64,000 nt of DNA, from NCBI RefSeq assembly GCF_005519465.1, contig NZ_CP027859.1:1426001-1490000 (forward strand), in the 5' to 3' direction. The notes under the pieces were generated by a model, which did not search any database, was not told the DNA's origin, and saw only the letters and a program-made list of their open reading frames with translations. A program made the translations under genes and the position numbers. Positions 17,764-26,636 of the stretch are shown piece by piece (the first letter of the stretch is position 1; every line of letters begins with the position of its first letter). The DNA comes from Streptomyces clavuligerus (GTDB taxonomy: Bacteria > Actinomycetota > Actinomycetes > Streptomycetales > Streptomycetaceae).

Positions 17764-18488
17764 CGCAGCGCCTCCGGGGAGCGGGCCGGACGGTCGTCGA
17801 TGCCCCGGGCGCCGGGGCCGTCGCCCGCGCCGCGGTGGGGCCCGAGGTCCAGCACATGGTCCACCTGGTCGAGCTGATGGAGCATATGGGTGACCACGAC
17901 CACCGCACGGCCCTCCGCCCGCCACTCCCAGACGTTCTTCCAGAAGTCGAGGTAGGAGCCCCGGTCGAAGCCCTGGTACGGCTCGTCGAGGAGGAGGACG
18001 TCGGGCTCGCCGAGGGCGGAGAGCACCACATTGAGCTTCTGGCGGGTGCCGCCGGAGAGGTCCTTGGTGAGGGTGGCGCGGTCGACCGTCCAGTCGAGCT
18101 TGGCGGCCAGCTCACGGCCCCGCCGGTCGGCCGCCCGGCCGCGCATGCCCCGGCCGGTGCCGAAGAGGCTGAAGTGCTCCCGGGGGGTGAGATACCCGAA
18201 CACCCCCGCCTGCTGGGGGCAGTAGCCGAGCCGTCCGGCCACGGTGACCCGGCCCCGGTCCGGGGCGATCATGCCCGCGCATATCTTGAGCAGCGTGGAC
18301 TTGCCCGCGCCATTGCCGCCGACGATGGCGGCCACCTCTCCGGCGCGGACGGTGAGTTCGACACCGTCGAGGACCCGGCGGCGGCCGAATCCCTTGCCGA
18401 TCCCCTGGGCGTGCAGCAGCACACGTCCCGGGGAATCCCCTGGTAAGCCGCCTTCCCAGCGCTCATTGGCGCTCACCGGATAATTCAT
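17760..18488 (-). CDS. moeP5: ABC transporter ATP-binding protein (MoeP5-like), with a TTA codon
   Basis: The 242-residue ATPase has Walker A GGNGAGKST, signature LSGGTRQ and Walker B LLLDEPYQGFD. It energises the adjoining permease. ATG at 18488 is chosen because AAAGGTG lies eight bases upstream; the frame is open to 18563 through a 12-bp repeat. Leucine 15 is encoded by TTA (18446-18444), the rare codon read by the bldA tRNA in Streptomyces, so translation of this gene and the coupled permease may depend on development. It was the only in-frame TTA I noticed in the cluster. Confidence 0.85.
   Translation of the reverse strand: MNYPVSANERWEGGLPGDSPGRVLLHAQGIGKGFGRRRVLDGVELTVRAGEVAAIVGGNGAGKSTLLKICAGMIAPDRGRVTVAGRLGYCPQQAGVFGYLTPREHFSLFGTGRGMRGRAADRRGRELAAKLDWTVDRATLTKDLSGGTRQKLNVVLSALGEPDVLLLDEPYQGFDRGSYLDFWKNVWEWRAEGRAVVVVTHMLHQLDQVDHVLDLGPHRGAGDGPGARGIDDRPARSPEALR
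18444..18446 (-). other. TTA leucine codon (bldA-type control point) in moeP5
   Basis: The triplet reads TTA on the coding strand as codon 15 of the ATPase gene. TTA is extremely rare in GC-rich streptomycete genes and often marks genes whose translation waits for the bldA tRNA. Confidence 0.7.
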
Positions 18489-18858
18489 GTGCAGGACACC
18501 TTTCTGTTCCCGGACCGCGGATGACACCGCGGATGACACTGCGTATGACGCCGTGTGCGACACGGCCGACGGCCCCCGTCCGTCAGGGATTTTAGGCTCC
18601 GCGGAAGGGGTGCGGTAAATCCGCCCGGCCCGGACGCCCCTGCTTTCATACGAAATCCGGGTGGTTGGGACGCGGATACTCCCGTACGACCCCGGGTGCT
18701 CCGGCGGCGCCCACCGCCCACCGCTCCGGGTACCCGGGAATTCGCCGTGGCGGCACGGGTCTTGTGATCTACGAACGGCGGTGGTTAGCGTGACGCCGCC
18801 GTGGCCGACAGGGACGCGGTACGGACGGCGCGGACGGCACGGGCCGGGGGGAGGCGGA
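18489..18858. promoter_or_regulatory. Divergent region between moeP5 and a glycosyltransferase gene
   Basis: These 370 bp should contain two outward promoters. The moeP5-proximal part has a 12-bp tandem repeat, accgcggatgac twice then actgcgtatgac (18514-18549). A cccgggaattcg element at 18733-18744 resembles those upstream of moeO5. No clear -10/-35 pair was placed. Confidence 0.45.
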
Positions 18859-20751
18859 ATGCGCGGGGCGGAACGCTCCTGGATACAGCGCGCGGTGGCA
18901 CGCGGCTACGCGCCACCGCCCGAGCCGGAACTGCCGGTCACCGTGGTCGCCGCCGGGCCGGAGACCACCCTGCCCCCGACCGCGCGGCAGGTGCCGGGGG
19001 GCCGGCTGCCGCACGGCGGTCTCGGCGTGCTGCTGCCCACCTATGTGGGGCGCTGCCCGGCCGAGGCGCAGGAGACGGCCGTCCGGCACCTCCTGGAGGC
19101 ACTCGGGCCGGTGCGGCGGGCTCATCCGGATCTGCCGCTTACCGTCTGGGTGGGCATGCAGTACGGGGCCGGGGAGCGGGAAGAGGCCGTCCGCAGGCTA
19201 CGAAGGCTCACGGCGCTCCCGTTCGCCCCCGGTGCGGCTTGCGGCACTGCCTCCGACACCGCCTCCGGTGCGGCTCGCGGTCCGGCCTCCGCGTCCGGCG
19301 TGGCGTGCGGCCCGGCCTCCGGCGGGGTCCTTGGTCCGGCTTCCGATACCGCCTCTGGTCCGGCTTCCGCTTCCGGTCCGGCTTCCGTGCCCGGTGCGTC
19401 TTCTGACACTGCCTCCGGTGCGGCTTGGGGTGCGGCCTCCGCTTCCGACTCCGACGCGGCTTCCGGTGCGGTTCGCGGTCCGGCCTTCGCGTCCGGCGTG
19501 GCGTGCGGCACTGCCCCCGGTGCTGATTCCGGTGCCGCTTCCGGCAAGGCTTCTGACACCGCCTTCGGCGCGGCCTCTGGTCCGGCTTCCGCTTCCGGTC
19601 CGGCCTCCGGCACCGTCTCCCGCCCGGCCTCCGACACCACCTCCGGTGCGGCTGGCGGCCGGGCCCCCGGCGCTGCTTCCGACACCGCCTCCGGTGTGGC
19701 TTGGGGTGCGGCCTCCGACTCCGACGCGGCTTCCGACCCGGCCTCCGGCACCGTCTCCGGCCCGGCCTCCGACACGACCTCCGGTGCGGTTCGCGGTCCG
19801 GCCTCCGCGTCCGACGTGGCGTGTGGCACTGCCCCCGGCGCTGATTCTGGTGCCGCTTCCGGCATGGCTTCCGGTGCGGCCGGGCACCGGGCGGACGGCG
19901 CGGCCGGGCCCCCGGCGGACGGCGCGGTGAGGCTCCCGGCGGACGGTGCGGGCGACCCGCGCGCGGTGTCCGCGCCGTTCGCGCTGGTGGGGATCGCGCT
20001 GCCGGGGCCCGGCAAGCCCCGGACCATCAACGCGGCCCTGCGGCTCTCCGCCACCCTCGGCTACACCGGCTGGCTCTGGACCGACGACGACGTACGGTTC
20101 ACCGAAGGATGTCTGGAGCGGCTGGTGACCCGTTTCCGCGCCCGCGGCTGCACCGGGGCGGTCGGCGCCGCCGTCGTCGCCCTGGCACGGGACACGCCCG
20201 CCGCGCGGACCATGGCGAAGGTCTCCTCGGTGACCCTGCCGCCCGGGGCCTGCCCGGTGGCCGCGTGCATGGTCGTCGCGACCGAGGTGATCGCCCCCGG
20301 CATCCCCGCGCGCCGGCTCGCCGACGACGGCCATGTCCTCTTCGAACTGCTCGACCCTGCCGCCCCGGACCCGCTGCACGCCCTGGAGGTGCTGCCGGAC
20401 GCCCAGGGACTGGTGCACCGGCCGGGCCGGTCCCGGGACACCGTCCGCAGGCTGCGCCGCTCTCTCTACTCCCACGCGACCTGCATGGCGGACTATCCAC
20501 GCCCGGTGGCGGCGCACTACTTCTCCCGCATCCTCTTCCACGGGCTGTGGCCGCTCGCGCCCTTCGACCACAGCCGGGGCACCCGCCGGGGACTGGTGCG
20601 CTGGGCGGTGAAGGCGGTCCACTTCGGCTGGTTCTGCCGGGTCGCGGCGGGACTCGCGCTCCGGGGCGCGGCCGGACGCCCGCTGCACACGGTGACCTGG
20701 GGCGACGAGGGGGACTTCCGCAGCCCCGTGGGCGGCACCGCCCCGGGGTGA
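18859..20751 (+). CDS. GT-A glycosyltransferase with a giant Ala/Ser/Gly/Pro repeat insert (MoeGT4/5 type)
   Basis: The 630-residue protein is a paralogue of the 11629-13107 transferase, sharing VGMQYG, LPGPGKPRTINAA, the acidic motif TDDDV and the C-terminal membrane-associated region. ATG at 18859 follows GGGGGGAGG. About 230 residues (roughly 19220-19960) between the first Rossmann strands and the DDD motif are degenerate repeats such as SDTASGAA, GPASASG and CGTAPGADSG; the paralogue has only a linker of about 35 residues at that point. The frame stays open throughout, which argues for selection on translation. It probably adds a hexosamine to the phosphoglycolipid. Confidence 0.75.
   Translation: MRGAERSWIQRAVARGYAPPPEPELPVTVVAAGPETTLPPTARQVPGGRLPHGGLGVLLPTYVGRCPAEAQETAVRHLLEALGPVRRAHPDLPLTVWVGMQYGAGEREEAVRRLRRLTALPFAPGAACGTASDTASGAARGPASASGVACGPASGGVLGPASDTASGPASASGPASVPGASSDTASGAAWGAASASDSDAASGAVRGPAFASGVACGTAPGADSGAASGKASDTAFGAASGPASASGPASGTVSRPASDTTSGAAGGRAPGAASDTASGVAWGAASDSDAASDPASGTVSGPASDTTSGAVRGPASASDVACGTAPGADSGAASGMASGAAGHRADGAAGPPADGAVRLPADGAGDPRAVSAPFALVGIALPGPGKPRTINAALRLSATLGYTGWLWTDDDVRFTEGCLERLVTRFRARGCTGAVGAAVVALARDTPAARTMAKVSSVTLPPGACPVAACMVVATEVIAPGIPARRLADDGHVLFELLDPAAPDPLHALEVLPDAQGLVHRPGRSRDTVRRLRRSLYSHATCMADYPRPVAAHYFSRILFHGLWPLAPFDHSRGTRRGLVRWAVKAVHFGWFCRVAAGLALRGAAGRPLHTVTWGDEGDFRSPVGGTAPG
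19220..19960 (+). repeat. Degenerate minisatellite inside a glycosyltransferase gene
   Basis: About 740 bp consist of variant units such as tccggtgcggctt and gacaccgcctccgg in irregular order, encoding mostly Ala, Ser, Gly, Thr and Pro. Longer blocks are duplicated; for example GPASASG and CGTAPGADSGAASG each appear at least twice. Length is a multiple of three overall, so the frame is kept. Confidence 0.8.
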
Positions 20752-20862
20752 GCGGGATCCGGGGCGGCGCGCCGCCCGGCGCGGGACGGCGGGGGAGAGG
20801 CCCGGCCGGGGAACGGGCCACGACGGACAGTACGGGACGGACAGTACGGGACGGGAGACACG

Positions 20863-21681
20863 GTGCGGCCGAAGCGGACCGGGGACACGGCGGCGGTCAG
20901 CGTCGTCCTGCCCCATTACGACTGTGCCCGCTATGTGGGGGACGCCGTGGGCTCGGTGCTCGCCCAGGACCGGCCGGACCTGAGACTGTACGTGGTGGAC
21001 GACCGCTCCCCGGACGAGAGCTGGACCACCGCGCTCCGCCCGTACGCCGACGACCCCCGGCTGACCGTCCTGCGCACCTCGCGGAACGTGGGACATCTGC
21101 GGATCAAGAACCAGCTCCTGGAACGGATCACCACCCCGTACGTCGCCTTCCAGGACGCCGACGACATCAGCCTGCCCGACCGGCTCCGGCGGCAGCTCGC
21201 GGTGCTGGAGCGGAACCGGGCCGATCTGGTGGGCTGCGCCTACGAGTACATCGACGCCGAGGGCCGGGCCACCGGCCGCCGCCGGATGCCCCGGCACGGC
21301 AATCTGTGGCTGCGCCTGGGCCGCACCACCGTGGTGCTGCACCCCTCGACGGTGGTGCGGCGACAGGCCCTGGTACGGCTCGGCGGCTTCGACGGCACCG
21401 TGCGGTTCGGCGCGGACACCGACTTCCATCTGCGGCTGGCCCGGCTCTACCGGCTGCGCAGCGTACGGCGCACGCTCTACCGCTACCGGATCTGGCCGGA
21501 CTCCCTGACCCAGGCGCCCGACACCGGTTTCGGCTCGCCGCGGCGCCGCGCCTACACGGAGGCGATGCACGCGCAGGAGCGGCGCCGCAGGGCCGCCCGC
21601 ACCCGGGAGGAACTGCTGCCGCTGCTCATCGCCCCCGCCAATGACGTCGACTTCGAGCTGGAACCGGTCCGGCTGACCTGA
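20863..21681 (+). CDS. Family 2 glycosyltransferase (MoeGT2/MoeGT3 position)
   Basis: The 272-residue GT-A transferase starts with SVVLPHYDCARYVGDAVGSV, has the donor strand LYVVDDRSPDES and the metal motif FQDADD, then the acceptor motif DTDFHLRLAR. It is cytosolic and would add a single sugar, possibly the branching hexose. The GTG start follows GGGAGA. It lies 111 bases after the repeat-bearing transferase and is the last recognisable gene of the phosphoglycolipid cluster. The family is clear; the exact sugar is not. Confidence 0.72.
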   Translation: MRPKRTGDTAAVSVVLPHYDCARYVGDAVGSVLAQDRPDLRLYVVDDRSPDESWTTALRPYADDPRLTVLRTSRNVGHLRIKNQLLERITTPYVAFQDADDISLPDRLRRQLAVLERNRADLVGCAYEYIDAEGRATGRRRMPRHGNLWLRLGRTTVVLHPSTVVRRQALVRLGGFDGTVRFGADTDFHLRLARLYRLRSVRRTLYRYRIWPDSLTQAPDTGFGSPRRRAYTEAMHAQERRRRAARTREELLPLLIAPANDVDFELEPVRLT

Positions 21682-21689
21682 GGGCGGCC

Positions 21690-22491
21690 GATCCGGTGCG
21701 GCCGGTGGCGGCGCCCGCGCGCCGGTTCACCCGGTGATGACCGTCCCCGCGCCGGGTCGCGTTCCCGTGCCGCCGGACCGGGTGAAGCGGACCCACGAGC
21801 AGTTCCAGCCGCCGTCCGACGACGACGATCCGCGCGCCCCCTCCCCGGACGCCGACGGGACCCGGGGCGCCCGGTGCCAACCACCGGTGACACGGTAGGT
21901 GCCCGGCCCGAGCGGGAGCACCGTACCCACGCCGAGACATGGTCCGGATGGAGCCGGACCGGCGGGTTCAGCCGGGTGAGGGCGTGCAGCGCCGCGGCTC
22001 GCTCCCGGGGAGTCGCGAACGAGCCATGTCGTTCTCGTGCGTGCCCACCGCCGCCCAGGCGACCACGACATGGCCGCCGTGGACGGTGAACTCCCCCCCC
22101 ACTCCCGCTCCTCGGCGGCGGACGCCCCGGCCGCGTGCCGACGCGGCAGCTCCGCGCGGCCCGGGGGGACCGGGGAGCGCAGGAGGAGAAGACCGTCGTC
22201 GGCGAGTGCGACCTCCGCCGTTCCCTCACCCTCCGTCTCCCAGAGGAAGCCCGTGTGCTCCTCGCCGTCCCCGAACCGCACGAACGCGGCTTCCAGGTCG
22301 TCGACCGCCGCCATGGCCCGCGCGAAGTCGCGGCCCGGCTGCTGTTCGCCGGTGGGACCGTGGGCCGCGCCGCCCCAGTGCGCGAAGGCGTCGACCCCGC
22401 ACACGAAGAGCGGTCCGCCCAAGGACGTCACCGTGGCGGGCGACCATCGGTACGCGGGCCGGGACGCGGAGGGGCGGTGGCTCGTGCGCAT
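21690..22491 (-). pseudogene. Decayed reading frame with several frameshifts
   Basis: Reading leftward from 22491, a credible protein (GGPLFVCGVDAFAHWGG, then FLWETEGEGTAEVALADDG) runs until an 8-G run at 22093-22100. There the likely continuation, EFTVHGGHVVVAWAAVGTHE, is in another frame, followed by SFATPRERAAALHALTRLNP in a third and GTVLPLGPGTYRVTGGW back in the first. At least three shifts are needed, so this is either a pseudogene or a stretch with sequencing errors. I do not recognise the family. No other gene was seen up to 22666. Confidence 0.45.
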
Positions 22492-22666
22492 GGCCGCCGA
22501 TCAGGGAAGAGGGGAAGGGGAAGCGTCGGTCAGGTGCCGGTGCGGACCCTGCGGCGGCCCGAAGACATCCCGGTCGTGGCCAGGTCGCGGCCCGTCGGAC
22601 GGGCGCGGGCCCGTGGCCGGGGTCCCTGATGGTGGGCCCCCGGCCGCGGGCGGCGCGAGGACCGTC

Positions 22667-23872
22667 TCACCGGCCCCCGGGGCCGTGCCGCCGGAGGGGC
22701 GGCGCGGTGAGCAGTTCCGCGACCGGGTCCGGGCTGCCCGCCGTGCTCAGCTCCTGCACCAGCTCGCAGTTCCGGGCGACCCGTTCGGCCACCCAGGCGC
22801 GCAGCCACGCGGAGAGCCGCGGCAGGGGGAGGTCGGAGGGCGCGAGACCGGTGAGGACGCAGCCGGTCGCCGCCGCGCCGCCGACGTTGACGACGACATC
22901 CGGGAGGACGGTGTGGCCCCGTTCGCGCAGCAGTCGGCGGGCCGGTTCGGTGCAGCTCATGTTTCCGCCCTCGACCACCATCGGGGCGCGGACGGAGGGC
23001 ACGGCGTCGGTGTCGATCGCAGCCGCGGACGCCGCCAGCACCAGGACATCGGCGTCGCTGTGGAGCCAGGCCCGGCCGGGGCCGCGGACGGTGGCCGACG
23101 CGGGCAGCCGGGTGCGGTCGATCGTGCCGTCACCGCTGGTGAGCGCGGTGAGTTCGGCGACCGGCAGACCGCGCGGGTCCTCGATCGTGCCATGGACGTC
23201 GGCCACCGCCACCACCCGGTGGCCCCGGTCGGCCAGATGACCGGCCACCGCGCGGCCGACGGTCCCGAACCCCTGGATCGCGATCCGCCGGGGGGTACGG
23301 GCACCGGCGGCGCGCAGGGCGCCGAGCACCGCGACCGCCACCCCGTAGCCGGTGATGTCGGCCATGTGGTCCCACAGTTCGGCCCAGCCGACGGTGAGCC
23401 GGGTGGCCCCGGGCCGTTCGGCGACGTCGTACCCGGCGGCCTCGAAGGCCAGCCGCCGGTCCGCGTAGGTGGTGCCCTGGTCGCAGCCGAGATAGACCCC
23501 GCCGTGCAGCAGCGGACCGGCGGACCGGCCGAACTCCCGCATGACCGCCTGCCGCTCGGCGCCGGTCCCCGGGGCGCCGGGGCCGGGCGCGATGCCCGCC
23601 TTGGCGCCGCCGATGGGCAGGCCGACCAGTGCCAGCTTGCGGGTCATGGCCCGGGCCAGGTGCGCCAGCTCCGCCTCGGTCACCGTCGGGGTCATCCGGG
23701 TGCCCCCCATGGCCAGACCGTCGACCAGGGAGTCCACGACCACCCACGCCCGCGCTTCGCAGCCCGGCAGATCCAGGGTGGTGGAGAGCACGGGCCGGGG
23801 CGCGCCCCCCACGCCCCCCGCACCCGTAGCCGTACCCGGGTCCGTCCGCTCCGGGGAAAGGGCCCGGCTCAC
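22667..23872 (-). CDS. Leu/Glu/Phe/Val-type amino acid dehydrogenase
   Basis: The 401-residue protein has the substrate-domain lysine motifs of the family ([18 protein letters not shown]), CDQGT in place of the usual PDxGT aspartate region, and a Rossmann domain with [10 protein letters not shown]. It would interconvert an amino acid and its 2-oxo acid with NAD(P). The GTG start overlaps the MbtH stop as GTGA, making it the last gene of the leftward peptide-cluster operon. Homologues beside trp genes include tryptophan dehydrogenases such as ScyB, so tryptophan/indolepyruvate is one plausible substrate; branched-chain acids are another. Confidence 0.8.
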   Translation of the reverse strand: MSRALSPERTDPGTATGAGGVGGAPRPVLSTTLDLPGCEARAWVVVDSLVDGLAMGGTRMTPTVTEAELAHLARAMTRKLALVGLPIGGAKAGIAPGPGAPGTGAERQAVMREFGRSAGPLLHGGVYLGCDQGTTYADRRLAFEAAGYDVAERPGATRLTVGWAELWDHMADITGYGVAVAVLGALRAAGARTPRRIAIQGFGTVGRAVAGHLADRGHRVVAVADVHGTIEDPRGLPVAELTALTSGDGTIDRTRLPASATVRGPGRAWLHSDADVLVLAASAAAIDTDAVPSVRAPMVVEGGNMSCTEPARRLLRERGHTVLPDVVVNVGGAAATGCVLTGLAPSDLPLPRLSAWLRAWVAERVARNCELVQELSTAGSPDPVAELLTAPPLRRHGPGGR

Positions 23873-24084
23873 CGGGCCTCCGCCTCCGGGGCGGTCCGCT
23901 CGCGCAGACTGCGCGGACGCATATCGGTCCACACCCGTTCGATGTGCGCGAGACACTCGTCCTTCGTGCCGTGCACACCGTCCTCGCGCCAGCCGGCCGG
24001 TGTCTCCCGCTGTGCCGACCAGATCGAGTACTGCTCCTCGTCGTTGACGACGACCTTCCACCGCTCCCGCACATCGCCGCTCAT
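23869..24084 (-). CDS. MbtH-like NRPS activator
   Basis: The 71-residue protein shows the MbtH pattern: [12 protein letters not shown] near the start, then GW, and a C-terminal [11 protein letters not shown]. Such proteins bind and activate adenylation domains. The ATG overlaps the trpC stop as ATGA and the stop overlaps the dehydrogenase start as GTGA, so it is tightly coupled on both sides. Its presence marks this operon as serving the divergent peptide synthetases. Confidence 0.92.
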   Translation of the reverse strand: MSGDVRERWKVVVNDEEQYSIWSAQRETPAGWREDGVHGTKDECLAHIERVWTDMRPRSLRERTAPEAEAR

Positions 24085-24779
24085 GTCATGCCCTCCAGTT
24101 GTCGATCGAATGCGGCCAGCCACTCGGGCAGGCTCTCGGTACTCAGCAGCCCCGTTCCGACGAGCACACCGGCGAAGCCCTCCCGGAGCAGCCGGGCGGC
24201 GGCTTCCGGGCGGTGGATTCCACTGGCGCTCACCGGGCAGCGGGTGCCGCTGTCCTGTACGGCGGGCAGGAGCGCGTAGCTCCGCCCGAGGTCGCCCGCG
24301 CCGCGCTCGCGGGCGGTGATGTCCTTGTTGTTGACGGCGATCGCGCACTCCTCGGCGTGCGGCACCCGGCTGATCTCCGCCTCGCGCGTCACCTCGACGA
24401 ACGGTGTCAGACCGAGTCCCAGCGCGTGTTCGACCAGGCCGCCCAGGGTGGACCGGGGCAGCAGCGCGGCGGTGAGCAGGACGGCGGACGCCCCGGCCGC
24501 GCGGGACTCGTCGAGCTGGCTCCGGCGGGTGAGGAAGTCCTTGTGGAGCAGCGGGAGATCCGTGTGGTCCGCGACCTCCCGCAGCAGCTCCGGGGTGCCG
24601 CCGAACCAGTGCCCGGTCACCACGGAGAGACAGGGCGCCCCGGCGTCCCGGTACGCGGTGGCCAGCCGGGCGGCCGACCGGCCCGCGAACAGGTCCCGGC
24701 CGTCGGCGTCCCGGGGCTTCAGCTCCATGATCACCGGTCGGCGGGCGGTCAGCAGCGCCTCGATGAACGGGGCCGTCAC
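24081..24779 (-). CDS. trpC: Indole-3-glycerol-phosphate synthase
   Basis: The 232-residue TIM barrel has IMELKPRD for the first catalytic strand (family EVKRASPS, here altered), LLHKDF with the catalytic Lys, FVEV, VNNKD and SASGI. It converts CdRP to indole-3-glycerol phosphate. It is shorter than typical TrpC (about 260), lacking the N-terminal extension. It overlaps trpF by four bases and MbtH by four bases. Together with trpD, trpF and trpA it is a pathway-dedicated indole branch in a peptide cluster. Confidence 0.88.
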   Translation of the reverse strand: MTAPFIEALLTARRPVIMELKPRDADGRDLFAGRSAARLATAYRDAGAPCLSVVTGHWFGGTPELLREVADHTDLPLLHKDFLTRRSQLDESRAAGASAVLLTAALLPRSTLGGLVEHALGLGLTPFVEVTREAEISRVPHAEECAIAVNNKDITARERGAGDLGRSYALLPAVQDSGTRCPVSASGIHRPEAAARLLREGFAGVLVGTGLLSTESLPEWLAAFDRQLEGMT

Positions 24780-25474
24780 CGCCCGGCCTCCGGTCCCGGG
24801 ACCGGGCGCCAGCCCCGGGACACAGCGCGGACCCGGTCGGCCCGCAGCCGTCCGTCGGCGTCCCTGGCCGCGGTGTCGACATCGATCCCCAGGAAGAGGG
24901 GGTGCTCCAGCACGGCCCGGTACTCCTCCCGGTTGTCGGCGCGGACGCCCCCGGCGAGCAGGAACGGCCGGGACATCCGGTCCACGAGCCCCAGCACGGC
25001 GCCGGGGTCCACCGGCTGCCCGGTGCTGCCGATCCGGCCGTCGGCGGCGACCGCGTCCACCAGGAAGACATCCGTTCCGGCCCGTTCGTACGCGGGGATC
25101 AGCGAGCGCTCGGGGCAGCTCTCCCCGTCGAGGTGGACCACCTTGACCACGGTGAGATCACCGCCGTCGCCGTCGCCGCCGTCCTTCAGCGCGCGGACCG
25201 TGCCCGGCGGCTGGTAGCCGTGGAGCTGTATCCAGTGGATCCGCGCGGCGGCCAGGGCCTCGCGCAGACCGTCGGCGTCCCGGCGGAAGGTGACGAGGAC
25301 GGGCCGCGGCCGGGCCGCGCGGCGGGCGGCCGAGGCCAGCGCCGAGAGCTTCGACGGCGACAGATCGGCGCGGCCTCCCGGAACGCCGTGCCACAGGCCG
25401 ACCAGATCGGCTCCGGCCGCGCCGAGCAGTTCCACGTCCCCGGCCGACCCGGCTCCGCATATCTTGAGCAGCAC
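24776..25474 (-). CDS. trpF: Phosphoribosylanthranilate isomerase
   Basis: The 232-residue TIM-barrel protein starts MLLKICG, the family's N-terminal motif with catalytic Cys, and has IQLHG at the middle strand and FLLAGGV at the phosphate site. It converts phosphoribosylanthranilate to CdRP. A short Gly/Asp run (DGGDGDGGD) is one of many low-complexity inserts in this operon. It lies six bases after the acyl-CoA-dehydrogenase-like gene and overlaps trpC. Confidence 0.87.
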   Translation of the reverse strand: MLLKICGAGSAGDVELLGAAGADLVGLWHGVPGGRADLSPSKLSALASAARRAARPRPVLVTFRRDADGLREALAAARIHWIQLHGYQPPGTVRALKDGGDGDGGDLTVVKVVHLDGESCPERSLIPAYERAGTDVFLVDAVAADGRIGSTGQPVDPGAVLGLVDRMSRPFLLAGGVRADNREEYRAVLEHPLFLGIDVDTAARDADGRLRADRVRAVSRGWRPVPGPEAGR

Positions 25475-25480
25475 CGGACG

Positions 25481-26623
25481 TCACAGCCCCAGCATGGACG
25501 CGACGCGATTGCGCTGGATCTCCGACGTGCCCGAGTAGATCGGGCCCGCGACCGCGTCGCGCAGATCCTTCTCCAGACCGCATTCGGTCAGATATCCGCT
25601 GCCGCCGAAGATCTGGACGGCCGCCTGCGCGGAAGCGAGCGCGCTCTCACTGGCGATCACCTTGCTGATGGAGATGTCCGTGGTGACGTTCTCGCCCGCC
25701 GTCATACGGACCGCCGTGTCGTACAGCCATTTCCGCGAGGTCTCCAGGCCGATTTTCATGTCCACGATCCGGTGGGAAATCGCCTGGTAAGAGCCGATGG
25801 CCTGGCCGAACTGGGTGCGTTCCTTGGCGTATTCGACACAGCGGTCGAGCCGGTACCGCATCTGCCCGGTGCTGATGATGAAGGCGAGCAGGATCTCCCA
25901 CTTCATCACATGGTCCAGGATGAGAAAGCCGGAGCCGACCCGGCCGAGCACGGCGGACGCCGGAATCCGGCAGTCGTCGAAGTGGAGTTCGCTCAGCGGC
26001 GAGGTGCGCAGCCCCATCTTCCCGACGGGCGCCCCGACGGTGAGGCCGGGTGTGTTCCGCTCCACGACGAAGGCGGAGATGCCGAAGGGGCCGCCGTCCG
26101 GGTGGGTCCGGGCGTACACGACGAAGACATCGGCGACGGGCCCGTTGCTGACGAAGGACTTGCTGCCCCGCAGCACAAAACCGCCGTCGGCGTCGCGGGT
26201 CGCCGTGGTGCGCATGGCCAGCGCGTCGGAGCCGCTCCCGGACTCGGTGATCGCGTGCGCCCCGATGGTCCCGCCCGAGCAGACGCCCGGCAGGAAGCGC
26301 TGTTTGAGCGTGTGTGAGCCGAACCGTTCCAGCGGTACCCCGACGCCGGTCAGATGCGTGGCGACGGAGAAGGCGAGCCCGCCGTCCCGGCAGCCCGCGC
26401 CGAGTTCTTCGAGCACGTACATGGTGGTGAGCAGGGACTGACCGAGCCCGCCCCAGCGCTCGTCGAACGGCAGGCCGAGGATTCCGGACCGCTGGACGAG
26501 CTTCCACTGCTCCCGGGGGAAGACGGCGGCGGCGTCCCGTTCCGCATGGCCCTCGCTGAGGGCGTCGCACCACTGCGCGACCCCCTCGCGCAGGGCGTTC
26601 TGATCGGCGTTCCAACTGATCAC
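25481..26623 (-). CDS. Acyl-CoA-dehydrogenase-family flavoprotein
   Basis: The 380-residue protein is a full-length member with the FAD/substrate motifs AITESGSGSDA and FVSNGPVADVFVVYA and the C-terminal GPIYSGTSEIQRN. In clusters with a stand-alone adenylation enzyme and a stand-alone carrier protein, such flavoenzymes (PltE, RedW, CloN3 type) oxidise the carrier-bound aminoacyl group, for example prolyl to pyrrolyl. Both partners are encoded in this operon (29453-31129 and 29112-29456), so carrier-bound amino acid desaturation is the best reading. Fatty acid oxidation is the alternative. Confidence 0.82.
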   Translation of the reverse strand: MISWNADQNALREGVAQWCDALSEGHAERDAAAVFPREQWKLVQRSGILGLPFDERWGGLGQSLLTTMYVLEELGAGCRDGGLAFSVATHLTGVGVPLERFGSHTLKQRFLPGVCSGGTIGAHAITESGSGSDALAMRTTATRDADGGFVLRGSKSFVSNGPVADVFVVYARTHPDGGPFGISAFVVERNTPGLTVGAPVGKMGLRTSPLSELHFDDCRIPASAVLGRVGSGFLILDHVMKWEILLAFIISTGQMRYRLDRCVEYAKERTQFGQAIGSYQAISHRIVDMKIGLETSRKWLYDTAVRMTAGENVTTDISISKVIASESALASAQAAVQIFGGSGYLTECGLEKDLRDAVAGPIYSGTSEIQRNRVASMLGL

Positions 26624-26636
26624 GTGCGCGGTCCTG

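Noticed and set aside
19220..19960. CRISPR-like array
   Set aside because: Units are irregular, coding in one frame throughout and not separated by unique spacers of constant length.
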